From assembly GCA_016868665.1 (NCBI GenBank), contig VGGK01000014.1, positions 1 to 61,370 of the forward strand: a DNA stretch of 61,370 bases, read 5' to 3'. Position 1 is the stretch's first letter. Every line of letters starts with the position of its first letter. The DNA is from Chlorobiota bacterium. GTDB lineage: Bacteria > Bacteroidota > Chlorobiia > Chlorobiales > Chlorobiaceae. Positions 19,421 to 29,125 of the stretch are shown here, piece by piece. Below the pieces are notes generated by a model. It was not told where the DNA came from and made no database searches. It saw only the letters and a list, made by a program, of their open reading frames with translations. The position numbers were made by a program, and so were the translations under genes.

Positions 19421-21277
19421 TTAACCCTGAAGAACCTCACCATTGTAAACGGCCCGGCGCATTCCCCTGACAGAATTGCAAAGATAGACGAGATCTGCGG
19501 AGAGGAGATCGTCGGGAAAGAGCGGCTGCTCCCGGCAATCGGTACGCGTATCGAGAAAATAGTTCCTGCAGATACCGGCAAGCAACCCGGAAGAGAGCGG
19601 AGGTGTGCAGTAGCGCCCGTCTTTGCGGACGATCACATTGGCAATCGCCGATTCGGCAACTTCCCCCCGTTCATTGAGAAAGAGGACGTCGTCAAAACCG
19701 CGTTCCTGTGCCATACGGTAAAATCGGTCAAAGAATGACCTTGCAGTCGTCTTATGATACCTCAGGATATCGGATGAATCGACAGGTTCCCCACAAAGAC
19801 AGAGCCTGAGCGGCACCAGAGAAGGAGATGCGAGAACCGGTTCATGCGTAACCATCATGGATCCGTCAACCGAAAGCTCCAGCCGCACCTTGTAACGCCC
19901 TCCTGCATCGGCAAGTTCGCAATCAAGATCCTGAAGAAGGCGTTCGGCAAGCCCGATATCAAAACAAATGCCGAGGCCAACGGCAGATGCGCGCATCCTC
20001 TCGATATGTTCGGAAGCCCAGAGCATGCGACCGTTCCAGAGCAGACTCTCGAAAATCCCGCAACCTGCGTCGGCTGCGCCGGTCAGAATACGCGCTTTGA
20101 GCAGGCATTCACCGTACTCCTGCAGCGGATCGGAATCCCATACGATGCCGCTTCCCGAACCGTACATACCCTGGCCGTTGGCAAGTTCGAGAGTACGGAT
20201 AGCAACGCTGAACACCATATCACGATCAGGCTGCATGAAGCCGATGGCTCCGGTATATATTCCTCTCGATGACGATTCAAGCCTGTCGATCAGCTCCATA
20301 GCCCGAATCTTTGGTGCGCCGGTCACGGAACCGGATGGAAAAAGGGCCCTGAAGATATCGAACAGTTCCACCTCATTCCCGAGCTTTCCCCGAACGGTCG
20401 AAACCATCTGGTGAAGGGTGGGGTAGGTTTCCAATGCAAACATATTTTCCGTGACAACGGAACCCGGAACACAGATCCGGCCAAGATCGTTGCGCAGCAG
20501 GTCGACGATCATGAGATTCTCGGCACGGTTCTTCTGGCACGATACGAGTTCCTGGCGTTTCAGTGCGTCCTCTCCGGAGGTCGAGCCCCTCGGAGCCGTA
20601 CCCTTCATAGGCTTCGTTTCGATGAATCCATCTCCGCACCGGAAGAACAATTCAGGCGAAAGAGAAAGTACCGTCCGGTCGCCGGTATTGAGAAAAGCCG
20701 AATAGGCGGCCGGCTGGCTGCGGCGCAGCTCGGTAAAAAGCGCCGAAGGAGATCCTTCGAACGGAAAACGGAACCTGCCCGTCAGGTTTACCTGATAGAC
20801 ATCACCTGCAGCAAGACGTTCCCTTATGGCCGCGACAAGCGCAGCATATTCCTGCCTGTCATAGCCGAACGGGATGGATTCAGGCAGCGAAAACCAGCCG
20901 ATATCCTCTCCGGCAAGAAACGCTTCAATCTCCTCTCCGGCAAAACGCCCGGGTTCACCATAGACTCCGAACCAGGCAAGCGGCTCATCCGGAGCAGCCT
21001 TGCGCAAATAGTCCGCCGCATCCCTTTCGAACCCGTAACCTGCCTCGTAACCGATCCAGCCCGCCAGAAAAAAACCCGCTTCAAGCCTTGATTCAAGCTC
21101 CGAAAAAAAATCGCGCAAACCGGAAATCGAACGAAGTTCCAATATGTCCACCGGATCGGTGAACAGCAGGGCCTTTCCGCCGCCGGGAACATCCTGACCG
21201 GGAGTTTCGAGCCAGATCGATCCGTAACGGGCAAGAACACCTCCAGGGAAAGACCTGCCTGAATCGGACTCAATCAT
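19421..21277 (-). CDS. pabBC: Fused aminodeoxychorismate synthase I and aminodeoxychorismate lyase
   Basis: The protein has 618 residues. Residues 1 to about 395 are PabB (GDVYQVNLTGRF, then SPELFF, KPMKGTAPRG, the FPSGSVTGAPKIRAMELI segment, and GSGIVWDS). Residues about 400-618 are PabC, a PLP fold-IV lyase (GIFESLLW, then the Lys in YHKTT, then FLNERGEVAESAIANV). Together they turn chorismate and ammonia into p-aminobenzoate and pyruvate. The glutaminase PabA is not in the window. The gene overlaps ppx by 8 bp. Confidence 0.93.
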   Translation of the reverse strand: MIESDSGRSFPGGVLARYGSIWLETPGQDVPGGGKALLFTDPVDILELRSISGLRDFFSELESRLEAGFFLAGWIGYEAGYGFERDAADYLRKAAPDEPLAWFGVYGEPGRFAGEEIEAFLAGEDIGWFSLPESIPFGYDRQEYAALVAAIRERLAAGDVYQVNLTGRFRFPFEGSPSALFTELRRSQPAAYSAFLNTGDRTVLSLSPELFFRCGDGFIETKPMKGTAPRGSTSGEDALKRQELVSCQKNRAENLMIVDLLRNDLGRICVPGSVVTENMFALETYPTLHQMVSTVRGKLGNEVELFDIFRALFPSGSVTGAPKIRAMELIDRLESSSRGIYTGAIGFMQPDRDMVFSVAIRTLELANGQGMYGSGSGIVWDSDPLQEYGECLLKARILTGAADAGCGIFESLLWNGRMLWASEHIERMRASAVGLGICFDIGLAERLLQDLDCELADAGGRYKVRLELSVDGSMMVTHEPVLASPSLVPLRLCLCGEPVDSSDILRYHKTTARSFFDRFYRMAQERGFDDVLFLNERGEVAESAIANVIVRKDGRYCTPPLSSGLLAGICRNYFLDTRTDCREQPLFPDDLLSADLVYLCNSVRGMRRAVYNGEVLQG

Positions 21278-22826
21278 AAGCGGAAAATTCGAAAACGATG
21301 GAACACTGCAGCACCTCTTCGAGCCAGGACTTCATAAGCTCCGCCGCCCAGATTTCGATATCGGGCTCATGTCTGCCCTGCAAGGCTATGACAATCTTCC
21401 CGGCACCGGCAGAGGCCTGCAGCGACAGGATATTCTGGCGATGGCCCCGTTCGAGCCCGTTTGCCACGCGAAGGATTCCCGAAAGCACATCAACGGCTTT
21501 ACTGGCAGCAGGTCTGAGCTGGGCGTACAGGGAGTGCTTTTCGGAAGGGGGCGATTTCCGGTGGTAACGAGCCACATTGCCTATAATGAGGGTCTCTGCA
21601 GGAGTGAACCCCCTGAGATCGGCGTTCATGATGATATACTGACTGTGCTTGTGATGCGAGGAAATCGAAATGAAGGTGCCGACATTGTGCAACAGCGCCG
21701 AATATTCGAGCAATTCGCGGTACCTCCCGTCGAGACCATGAAGAGCGCAAAGCTGATCGAAAAGCTGGAGGCAGAGCATTGCCACCTGCTCCGAATGCGC
21801 CCGGTTCCAGTTGCATCGGAAACCAAGTTCGTAGACGCTCTCCCTGCGTATATCGAGTTCGGTCTGCCCTGCACCCTCATTCATTTGCTGCAGATAGTGC
21901 AGCACCATTCCTTCACGCAATGCCGATCCCGATATGATAATTTCGCCAAGATCGAATATCCTGAAAATGGCGTCGAAAAGGATAAGACCCGGCACGATCA
22001 GATCGACGCGTTTTTCGTCAAGACCGGTCAGCTTTCTCCGCTCAGCCGAACGAAGCGGCAGTACGCTCCTGTACAGGCGATTGAAATCCCTGCGACTCAA
22101 AGACAAATTGTTCAGAGGCGATTCGGCTTCATCGCCGTTCATCGAACGGATCATCCGGGCAATGTTCTCGGCAGTTCCCGACGATGCGATCCCTCTTTTG
22201 ACCCCAAGCTCGGAGGCTTTGTCGGCCGCAGAAACCATCTCGGCGGCAAAGAACTGTCTGAGCAGGCTGATCTCATGATCAGAGACCGGATCGGACATGA
22301 CGAAACGCTCGAACATTCTTGCAACGCCTATTTTCCGGCTCTCAAGCAGCTTCACACCGAAACGATCGGCAATGACAAACTCTACAGAACCGCCGCCGAT
22401 ATCGAAAATCAGATCCGGAACGGTTCCGAGCCGAACCGCGTTTCTGACGCCGTAATAGATGAACTCGGCCTCCTCCCTGCCGGAAATGACCCTGATCCGC
22501 AAACCGGTCTCTTCCCGTACCCTGCGGATGAATTCGTTCTGGTTTCTCGCCTCGCGGATTGCGCTCGTGGCAAAAGCGATGATATTTTCCGATGCGACCC
22601 CATGCTGCCGGGCAAGCACGAGAAAATTTTTCAGCGCGGCTACGCCCGCCTGCATGGCTTCCTCGCCAAGCAGTTTCGAGGAAATGCTCCCCTTGCCGAT
22701 GCAGATCATGTCCTTCACCCGGTCGATCTCCACAATCCCTTTCTGTAGACTTTCCTCGACGATTACCATGTGAAAGGAGTTGGTACCGAGGTCGATAGCC
22801 GCCACCCGAAGCGCATCCGATGCCAT
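21270..22826 (-). CDS. ppx: Ppx/GppA exopolyphosphatase family protein
   Basis: The protein has 518 residues from ATG 22826; the open frame runs 43 codons further upstream but looks non-coding there. The ASKHA phosphatase core shows AIDLGTNSFHMV, IAFATSAIREA, FDIGGGSVEF and ASSGTAEN. A C-terminal HD-like domain carries HNVGTFISISSHHKHSQYI. These enzymes degrade polyphosphate or convert pppGpp to ppGpp. The HD domain makes it resemble the longer Ppx form. Confidence 0.92.
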   Translation of the reverse strand: MASDALRVAAIDLGTNSFHMVIVEESLQKGIVEIDRVKDMICIGKGSISSKLLGEEAMQAGVAALKNFLVLARQHGVASENIIAFATSAIREARNQNEFIRRVREETGLRIRVISGREEAEFIYYGVRNAVRLGTVPDLIFDIGGGSVEFVIADRFGVKLLESRKIGVARMFERFVMSDPVSDHEISLLRQFFAAEMVSAADKASELGVKRGIASSGTAENIARMIRSMNGDEAESPLNNLSLSRRDFNRLYRSVLPLRSAERRKLTGLDEKRVDLIVPGLILFDAIFRIFDLGEIIISGSALREGMVLHYLQQMNEGAGQTELDIRRESVYELGFRCNWNRAHSEQVAMLCLQLFDQLCALHGLDGRYRELLEYSALLHNVGTFISISSHHKHSQYIIMNADLRGFTPAETLIIGNVARYHRKSPPSEKHSLYAQLRPAASKAVDVLSGILRVANGLERGHRQNILSLQASAGAGKIVIALQGRHEPDIEIWAAELMKSWLEEVLQCSIVFEFSAYD

Positions 22827-22944
22827 ACCGCAAATGCTTGATAAGGTTGAAAAGCAGCTGTAAAGTAACGGATTTAAGCGGGAAAACACAACTGATACAG
22901 AACTACGAAGACCGGGGATCTTACAATCGATGCATACTGAAAAC

Positions 22945-23034
22945 TTATTGATCAAATACGTGAATCCATTTACTGATCAGGAAAAACAACCCCGAGATTA
23001 TCAGCAAAAACGCCATAATTAACCAATGCTTCAT
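22945..23034 (-). CDS. 29-residue predicted membrane peptide
   Basis: ATG 23034 (MKHWLIMAF) is preceded by GAGGAAAGG at ideal spacing. The product is nearly all hydrophobic: one membrane helix (about residues 4-22) and a short polar tail ending VFDQ. It lies between the divergently oriented ppx and the kinase gene. The good ribosome site and compact transmembrane character support a real small gene, but no family is recognised. Confidence 0.5.
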   Translation of the reverse strand: MKHWLIMAFLLIISGLFFLISKWIHVFDQ

Positions 23035-23116
23035 GGAGAGCCTTTCCTCATCAGCGGTTTTCGCTGTATATTGACCCGGAAAACCGATCGACAACGCACT
23101 GGAACCCTGACGGAAC

Positions 23117-23809
23117 GTGACCGACAATCCTTGCAGACAACCCGGCAACACGGAACACAGTTCCGACCACCTTGGACTCAGAGCGGAAGTGGCCCGAAAA
23201 GCCATTCATCTGTCGTCGATTTCAATCGCCGTTATCTATTGCCATATCAGCCGCGATATCGCGCTGCTGCTGCTCGTGCCGCTCTTTTCCGGCTTCTTTC
23301 TGGTCGATCTGCTGAAAAACGTTTCGGCGCCGGTAGCCGTCTGGTACCATCGCAGCTTCGGAGCCATGCTCCGGGAACACGAACTTGAAACAGATCATCT
23401 GCACCTCAACGGAGCGACCTGCATAACGCTTTCGGCTCTGCTTCTGGTGCTTATATTTCCAAAAGTGATCGCCATTGCGGCTTTTTCGATGGTCGCCGTT
23501 TCGGATACCGTCGCAGCACTCGCAGGAAAAGTGTTCGGCCGACACCGGTTCGGCCATAAAAGCCTCGAAGGCAGCGGCGCTTTCCTGCTCTCTGCAATCG
23601 CCATCGTCGTGCTCGTCCCCAATCTCAATCTGCAGGCCGGACTGCTGATGGCGGTTACGGCAACGCTGACAGAAGCGTTCGTAATCCGCATAGGGGGCTT
23701 CAAGCTCGACGACAATCTGACGATTCCTCTTGTCAGCGCAGCGTCAGGCATGATCTGTTACCTGTTTTTTTTTCCCGAACATGTTGCGGCGCTCTCGTTC
23801 TGCCGTTGA
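23117..23809 (+). CDS. DGK1/SEC59/VTE5-family polyprenol, phytol or lipid kinase
   Basis: The protein has 230 residues from GTG 23117. It has six to seven predicted membrane segments and family motifs: KAIHLSS near residue 28, then VAVSDTVAALAGKVFG, then HKSLEGSGAFLL. Members use CTP to phosphorylate dolichol, diacylglycerol or phytol. In a phototroph, recycling of phytol or farnesol released from chlorophylls is plausible, but specificity cannot be read from sequence. Confidence 0.82.
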   Translation: MTDNPCRQPGNTEHSSDHLGLRAEVARKAIHLSSISIAVIYCHISRDIALLLLVPLFSGFFLVDLLKNVSAPVAVWYHRSFGAMLREHELETDHLHLNGATCITLSALLLVLIFPKVIAIAAFSMVAVSDTVAALAGKVFGRHRFGHKSLEGSGAFLLSAIAIVVLVPNLNLQAGLLMAVTATLTEAFVIRIGGFKLDDNLTIPLVSAASGMICYLFFFPEHVAALSFCR

Positions 23810-23822
23810 ACTCCGACCATTC

Positions 23823-24782
23823 ATGCAGACAATCGTAACCGACTCTCCGGAGGAAGCCGCCGGATACCTGAACGCAGGCGGAATCGTGGCGTTTCCCACC
23901 GAAACCGTCTACGGCCTCGGAGCCGGCATCTGCCGTCCCGAAGCGGTAAAAAAGATTTTCCGCGCAAAAGGAAGGCCTGCGGACAATCCGCTGATCGTGC
24001 ATATCCCGAAACCGGAGGATATCGACACCGTCGCAAGAGAGATCGGAGAGGCAGCGAGAGAACTGATCCGGCACTTTTTCCCCGGGCCGCTCACCCTTGT
24101 ACTGAAAAAAAGCTTCACGGTACCTTCCGAGGTAACCGCAGGTCTCGATACCGTTGGCATTCGATGCCCATCGAATGCTGTTACCAAAAGGTTTCTCGGC
24201 TTCTGCCATTGTCCGGTAGCTGCGCCTTCGGCTAACATCTCCGGGCGGCCGAGTTCAACAAGCTGGAAAGCCGTGCTGCATGACCTGGAAGGAAAAATCG
24301 ACTGCATTCTGAAGGGGACACCGAGCGACATAGGCCTCGAATCGACTATTGTCGATTGCTCTGGCGCACAACCGCGGCTTCTGAGAACAGGCGCGGTTAC
24401 CATCGAGGAGTTGCAGGCCCTCATCCCGGAAATCGAAACCGCCGTAATTTGCAGCAACGACGAACCGCCGAAAAGTCCGGGACTGAAGTACCCGCATTAT
24501 GCACCTGTAGCCCGTATCCGGCTCTGTGCGACCGGCGAACCCGTTGTTTCGGCAAAGGATTCCTCTTCAGCCTGGATCGGCATGTCGTCTCCTCCTGCAG
24601 CCGGACGACATGCGTTTATCCGGCAGTGCGGTACGACCGGCGAATATGCGCGGATCCTCTTCGATTTTTTCAGGCAGTGCGACGCACTTGGCATCGACAC
24701 CATTTACTGCGAACTGCCTCCTGACGAGGGAATCGGACGGGCCATCAGGGACAGGCTCACAAGGGCCGCCGCCGGTCACTGA
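23823..24782 (+). CDS. tsaC: Threonylcarbamoyl-AMP synthase, Sua5 type
   Basis: The protein has 319 residues from ATG 23823. The YrdC domain (1-200) has GGIVAFPTETVYGLGA, KGRPADNPLIVH, FFPGPLTLVL, and PSANISGRPS. The C-terminal Sua5 domain follows the SPGLKYPHYAP linker. It makes the intermediate for the t6A37 modification of ANN-decoding tRNAs. The gene converges on the barrel protein gene with a 12-bp gap. Confidence 0.94.
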   Translation: MQTIVTDSPEEAAGYLNAGGIVAFPTETVYGLGAGICRPEAVKKIFRAKGRPADNPLIVHIPKPEDIDTVAREIGEAARELIRHFFPGPLTLVLKKSFTVPSEVTAGLDTVGIRCPSNAVTKRFLGFCHCPVAAPSANISGRPSSTSWKAVLHDLEGKIDCILKGTPSDIGLESTIVDCSGAQPRLLRTGAVTIEELQALIPEIETAVICSNDEPPKSPGLKYPHYAPVARIRLCATGEPVVSAKDSSSAWIGMSSPPAAGRHAFIRQCGTTGEYARILFDFFRQCDALGIDTIYCELPPDEGIGRAIRDRLTRAAAGH

Positions 24783-24794
24783 AAAACAGGACTG

Positions 24795-26867
24795 TCAGAA
24801 CTTCAGGGAACAGCCGAAATGGAAGGTGCCCGGAGCGCTTGTATTGCGCTGATCGTCACCGCTGCTGTATACGTCCCGATCATCATACCAGGTAGTCTCG
24901 AACTTGCCACCTACTTTCAGATTTTTCGTCACATCCCAGGACGCCAGCACGAAAAACGCCTTTCCTCTTCCGTTGAAACCGGTCGTATTGAACACCAGCG
25001 GCAGATCGTCTTCGTAAACATAGATGGCGGCATCGTAATCGTCGGTATTGAACATGGTGAACCGGCCTTTCAATCCGAACCGTCCGGCTTTGTATCCCGC
25101 CTGCTGATAGACAAGCCACCCGTAATATGATTCGTCCCCGGCAAGAAAATCCTTGACGACCCGCTTGACCTCACCCCTGGTTCTCATGGAAACCCTGCGC
25201 GAAGCATCGATATCGCAGTCAAGACGAACCCGGTCTGTAACCTTCAGCAACGGTGCATATATTTTCTCCTTATCCTTGCATGTAACTGCGCCATCGGGAC
25301 ACTGCCTGAGAGCGACCTCCTTTTCCCTGTGCTGCATCTGGAGGTTCCATGTTACCGAACGGGATTGCTTCCAGGCAAAGAAAAGCCGGGAATCATGCCC
25401 TGTCGAAGGATAGGGATAGTCATTTGTATCGAGTTTCGGGAACCGGAACCGGTCATGATAGGCGCCAACGGAAACTGCTTTACTCAGGGCGGCATCGATA
25501 CCGATATACACTCCCTGCTCGTTCGAACCGCCCTCTCCCCGTTCGGCGAAGGCTCCGGCAAAAGGAGAATAATATCCCTCTGCATAGTCCCTGACTGCAA
25601 GGAGCAGGTTTACTTTCGGTAACAGACGATATTCAGCACCGGCGATCCATGATATGCTGCCTTCAGGCCTTTCCGACCAGGCCGCCTCGCCGAAAAGACC
25701 GAGCCGACCGATACCTATTCCGGCCTCTACGCTGCCGAGCGCCGACGATCCCTGACCGTCACCGAGAATCTGGAGCGGTTCACCGTAATCATAGCGAAGC
25801 CATGTCCCCCCGACGTTGCCCGTTACCGCTCCGGAAGCGAACCGGTAAAGCAAGCTGGCGCCGTAAACGGTTTCAGTCACATTATCTTTGCGACCTCGCT
25901 CGGTCATGGTACGGTGATAACCCGACTCATCGATACTCGTGATAGATCCTGTCGAATTGCGCGCATCGACCTTGTTAACCGAATAAAACGCCGTCACTTC
26001 AAACGGATCGAAATCAAAAGTGGCCGCAGCGCCCTGGAAAAAGCCATACTCCGAACTTGACCCGTAGGCAGTGAGCCGTCTTGAGGCAAGCCTGACGCTG
26101 TTCGAAGGTTCAGAGCCTTTCGACAAAAACCGGCTCTGCCCTATGAGAAGACCCTGCCCGGTATTGATTTCGTAATTGCCCAACACGGCGGCTTTCACGA
26201 AGCCAAGATCCGACGCGGCGAGGCTCAGTGAAAGGAAATCCGCGGCATCGGGTTCGCCGATATCCTTGTCGTGCACAAGACTGATGCGGTAATTTGCATA
26301 ATTGAGCTGAAGCCGGTTATAGAGCTTGTACTCGTCGCCCGGATAGCGTGGCACAGGATTTTTCGCAGTCGGAAAAAGCCCCTTGCGCGGCGTGGTATCC
26401 CAGAGAATCCTGCCGGTATAACTGCCGCTCACGACCGGCTGCGCCTTAACCTTTTTCTCCGCAAGTGCCCGCTCTTTCACGCCGGAAAAATCGATATAGG
26501 GTGCTACAGCCAGGGCTTTTTCGCGCCCGATAACATCCTGAAGCTGCCGAAATGATCCGAAACGACCTTTCGACCGCCTGTAGTCGATGATGGCCAGCAC
26601 GTCGCCACCGTTCAGCCATGGCAGCTCGCGCAACGCATCAGGCTCCGCCTCATTGATATCAATCTTTCTCTCTTTCAGCTCTTTGAGGCGTTCCTCCAGT
26701 TGTTCGACGTTGCCCGAGATACGCTCCTGATCGAACAGATCCTCCAGACTCTCCGCATGAGCTTGCGGGATACCATTACAGAGAATAAAAAACAGGGAAA
26801 TAAACGCCACAACCAGATGCATGGCCAGGCGCTTGTGAATAAAATGTAAATCGGCCATGTTCAGCAA
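24795..26867 (-). CDS. Helix-hairpin-helix and outer-membrane beta-barrel protein
   Basis: The protein has 690 residues. A signal peptide ends near residue 39 (PQAHA). Residues 70-130 are a ComEA-like HhH domain (INEAEPDALRELPWLNG, then FRQLQDVIG). From about 145 to the end, alternating polar and hydrophobic strands and a C-terminal Phe (LKF) suggest a beta-barrel. This arrangement is common in Bacteroidota and Chlorobiota, with unknown role. DNA binding at the periplasmic face is only a guess from the HhH. Starts at residues 4 or 16 are also possible. Confidence 0.75.
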   Translation of the reverse strand: MLNMADLHFIHKRLAMHLVVAFISLFFILCNGIPQAHAESLEDLFDQERISGNVEQLEERLKELKERKIDINEAEPDALRELPWLNGGDVLAIIDYRRSKGRFGSFRQLQDVIGREKALAVAPYIDFSGVKERALAEKKVKAQPVVSGSYTGRILWDTTPRKGLFPTAKNPVPRYPGDEYKLYNRLQLNYANYRISLVHDKDIGEPDAADFLSLSLAASDLGFVKAAVLGNYEINTGQGLLIGQSRFLSKGSEPSNSVRLASRRLTAYGSSSEYGFFQGAAATFDFDPFEVTAFYSVNKVDARNSTGSITSIDESGYHRTMTERGRKDNVTETVYGASLLYRFASGAVTGNVGGTWLRYDYGEPLQILGDGQGSSALGSVEAGIGIGRLGLFGEAAWSERPEGSISWIAGAEYRLLPKVNLLLAVRDYAEGYYSPFAGAFAERGEGGSNEQGVYIGIDAALSKAVSVGAYHDRFRFPKLDTNDYPYPSTGHDSRLFFAWKQSRSVTWNLQMQHREKEVALRQCPDGAVTCKDKEKIYAPLLKVTDRVRLDCDIDASRRVSMRTRGEVKRVVKDFLAGDESYYGWLVYQQAGYKAGRFGLKGRFTMFNTDDYDAAIYVYEDDLPLVFNTTGFNGRGKAFFVLASWDVTKNLKVGGKFETTWYDDRDVYSSGDDQRNTSAPGTFHFGCSLKF

Positions 26868-26891
26868 TATTTTTCATGACCGCATACCATC

Positions 26892-27641
26892 TCAGGCAGA
26901 AATGCCTGCCTGCTGATGAAGCTGCTGAACCTCCTTACGACTGAGATACCGCCAGTCGCCACGCCTGAGGTCACCGGCTGCAAGGCCTGCGTAGGCAACG
27001 CGATCGAGCCTTTTAACCTCGAAGCCGAGTGTTTCGAACATCCTGCGAACCTGATGATTCTTGCCTTCATGAATACTCAGCCATATCTGCAAACCATCGT
27101 CGAGTATCCTTGCATGGCACGGCATCACCTTCTCACCTGTATCTTTCAGTCGCATCCCTCCCGTAAGCTGAAGAAGCAGCGCATGCGGAAATTTGTTATC
27201 CAATACCGCAATATACTCCTTTTTCACACAGGACGAAGGATGCATTAATTTATTTGCAAGATTTCCGTCATTTGTCAGCAACAGCACCCCTGTGGTTTTC
27301 CTGTCCAGCCTGCCGACAGGGTATACCCGCTCCTTGACGATAACGTGATCGAGAACAGTATCCCGACTCTTCTCGTCACGATTTGTCGTTATGACGTGCC
27401 TGGGTTTATTGAAAAGTATATACACTTTTTTTGCTTCTGGTAACGCAAGCATGCGGCCGTCGACAATGATTTCATCGGCAGAAGGATCGACTTTCAGGCC
27501 GGCTTCCGCCGTCACCCTGCCGTTCACCATAACCCGGCCCGCCGCTACGATCTCGTCTGCCGTGCGCCGTGAGGCGATACCGCACATGGCAAGATATTTG
27601 TTTATCCTGACTGTCTGCTTTTCTTCGATCTGTTTTCTCAT
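26892..27641 (-). CDS. rluB: rRNA pseudouridine synthase, RluB/RsuA family
   Basis: The protein has 249 residues. An S4 RNA-binding domain (RINKYLAMCGIASRRTADE) is followed by the catalytic core with VGRLDRKTTGVLLLTNDG, where the Asp is the nucleophile, and EGKNHQVRRMFETLG. It modifies 23S or 16S rRNA; the length and form fit RluB better than RsuA. scpB lies 10 bp upstream, the usual scpB-rluB order. Confidence 0.92.
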   Translation of the reverse strand: MRKQIEEKQTVRINKYLAMCGIASRRTADEIVAAGRVMVNGRVTAEAGLKVDPSADEIIVDGRMLALPEAKKVYILFNKPRHVITTNRDEKSRDTVLDHVIVKERVYPVGRLDRKTTGVLLLTNDGNLANKLMHPSSCVKKEYIAVLDNKFPHALLLQLTGGMRLKDTGEKVMPCHARILDDGLQIWLSIHEGKNHQVRRMFETLGFEVKRLDRVAYAGLAAGDLRRGDWRYLSRKEVQQLHQQAGISA

Positions 27642-27651
27642 GTAAACACGC

Positions 27652-28260
27652 TTATAATAATGTTTGAGTCAAGGCTCCTTCTCCCCGTCCGGTTCCGGCA
27701 AGATATTCCGACTCCTCTTTTTCCTGAAGAATCTCCCTGATCTCCCGAAGCCGCGGAAGATCACGAAGCGAGTGCAGGCCGAAAAGGTCGAGAAACTCTC
27801 TGGTCGTTCCGTACTGGAGAGGCCTCCCCGGCGAATCAGCTCTTCCGGATACGGTAATGTAGCCGCGTTCGAGAAGTCGTTCGACCGCATAATCGGGACT
27901 GGTGCCCCGAAGCTGCTGTATCTCTCCTTTGGTGACAGGCTGACGATAGGCGATAACCGACAGCACTTCGAGTACCGGCTGAGAAAGTTTTCTTCGGATT
28001 TTCGGAGCAATCAGTCGCTTCAGAAGAGCGGCATATTGCGGCTCGGTAAAAAAACGATACCCGCCGGCAACAGGGCGTATGCGAAAGGTCAGGCCTGCTG
28101 CGGCATAGTCTGCATTCAGCCCGGCGACGATTGCTTCGAGCTTGCCGGCCGTCAGATCCGCCCCGGTCGCCTGCCTCAGCACCGAAAGGGTTGCGGGATC
28201 CTCAGAGGCAAAAACCACTGCCTCTACCTGCTGCTGTATCGGCAATCCGGGCTCGTGCAC
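27652..28260 (-). CDS. scpB: Segregation and condensation protein B
   Basis: The protein has 202 residues from a GTG start. Two winged helices include EAVVFASEDPAT near the N-terminus, then SQPVLEVLSVIAYRQPVTKGEI split across residues 92-113, and RGTSPDYAVERLLERG. ScpB dimers bind ScpA to form the SMC condensin complex. scpA is not next to it here. Confidence 0.94.
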   Translation of the reverse strand: MHEPGLPIQQQVEAVVFASEDPATLSVLRQATGADLTAGKLEAIVAGLNADYAAAGLTFRIRPVAGGYRFFTEPQYAALLKRLIAPKIRRKLSQPVLEVLSVIAYRQPVTKGEIQQLRGTSPDYAVERLLERGYITVSGRADSPGRPLQYGTTREFLDLFGLHSLRDLPRLREIREILQEKEESEYLAGTGRGEGALTQTLL

Positions 28261-28319
28261 TGCGATATTTTATCCGTACTTGTTAAACGAGAAGGCCGTA
28301 AAAACTTCTTCCGAAAGGA

Positions 28320-29090
28320 TTAACGGGTTCTGGCCGTTGAAAAATTGCGGTCAAGGCAAATTCCTCCCTCGTAGTTATACCATATCTCCTGGCAGGGAAA
28401 ATTGCACTCGTAGAGAGCCTTGCCGATAATGACGGAATCAACGCCGTACTGCTGAAGCTGCACGAGCTGCCGGAGATCTTCCGAGCTCGTCACGCCTCCG
28501 GAAGCGGTTATTTTCATGCCCGCTTTCCCTGCAAAACGCTTCGTGCTTTCGTAACCGAACCCCTGCATCATGCCATCGCGGGAGATATCGGTATAGATGA
28601 TCCGTTCGATACCGATTTTCTTCATCTCAAGGGCGAGTTCGTAATCCTGCATGCCACTGCTTTCCGTCCACCCCTTTATTCTGGGAATGCCGTTCTCGGC
28701 ATCGATACCGACCACGATACGCGAAGGGCGGTAACGGGTCAGCAGGTCGGCGATCAGCTCAGGATTTGTCACAGCGGCAGAACCGATCACTACCCGGCTC
28801 ACGCCGATATCCAGGTACCGCTTTACCGCATCGAGCGAACGGATACCGCCGCCGACCTGGATGGGAATATCAAGCGCTTCGACTATATCCCTGATCTTGT
28901 CGAAATTAACCGTCTCTCCGGTCAGGGCAGCATCGAGATCGACGACGTGCAGCATTTTGGCATTCTGCTTGCGCCAGATGATTGCCATATCGAGAGGGTT
29001 GTCGAGGTAGATTTTCTGCTGGTTGAAATCTCCCCTCGTAAGACGGACACATTTTCCGTCCCTGATATCTATCGCAGGAATAATCAGCAT
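28320..29090 (-). CDS. hisA: ProFAR isomerase
   Basis: The protein has 256 residues with a (beta/alpha)8 barrel: IIPAIDIRDGKCVRL at the start with the catalytic Asp, VQVGGGIRS in the form IQVGGGIRS, YTDISRDGMMQG with the second Asp, and ASGGVTS. It isomerises ProFAR to PRFAR in histidine synthesis. It follows hisH by 35 bp on the same strand. hisI is elsewhere in the window (40409), so his genes are dispersed. Confidence 0.96.
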   Translation of the reverse strand: MLIIPAIDIRDGKCVRLTRGDFNQQKIYLDNPLDMAIIWRKQNAKMLHVVDLDAALTGETVNFDKIRDIVEALDIPIQVGGGIRSLDAVKRYLDIGVSRVVIGSAAVTNPELIADLLTRYRPSRIVVGIDAENGIPRIKGWTESSGMQDYELALEMKKIGIERIIYTDISRDGMMQGFGYESTKRFAGKAGMKITASGGVTSSEDLRQLVQLQQYGVDSVIIGKALYECNFPCQEIWYNYEGGICLDRNFSTARTR

Positions 29091-29125
29091 GTCTGTAAAC
29101 GCATGAAGAGCTGAATCAAAAAAAC

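Noticed and set aside
21369-22748. 459-codon plus-strand frame
   Set aside because: Antisense shadow of ppx, whose phosphatase motifs are clear.
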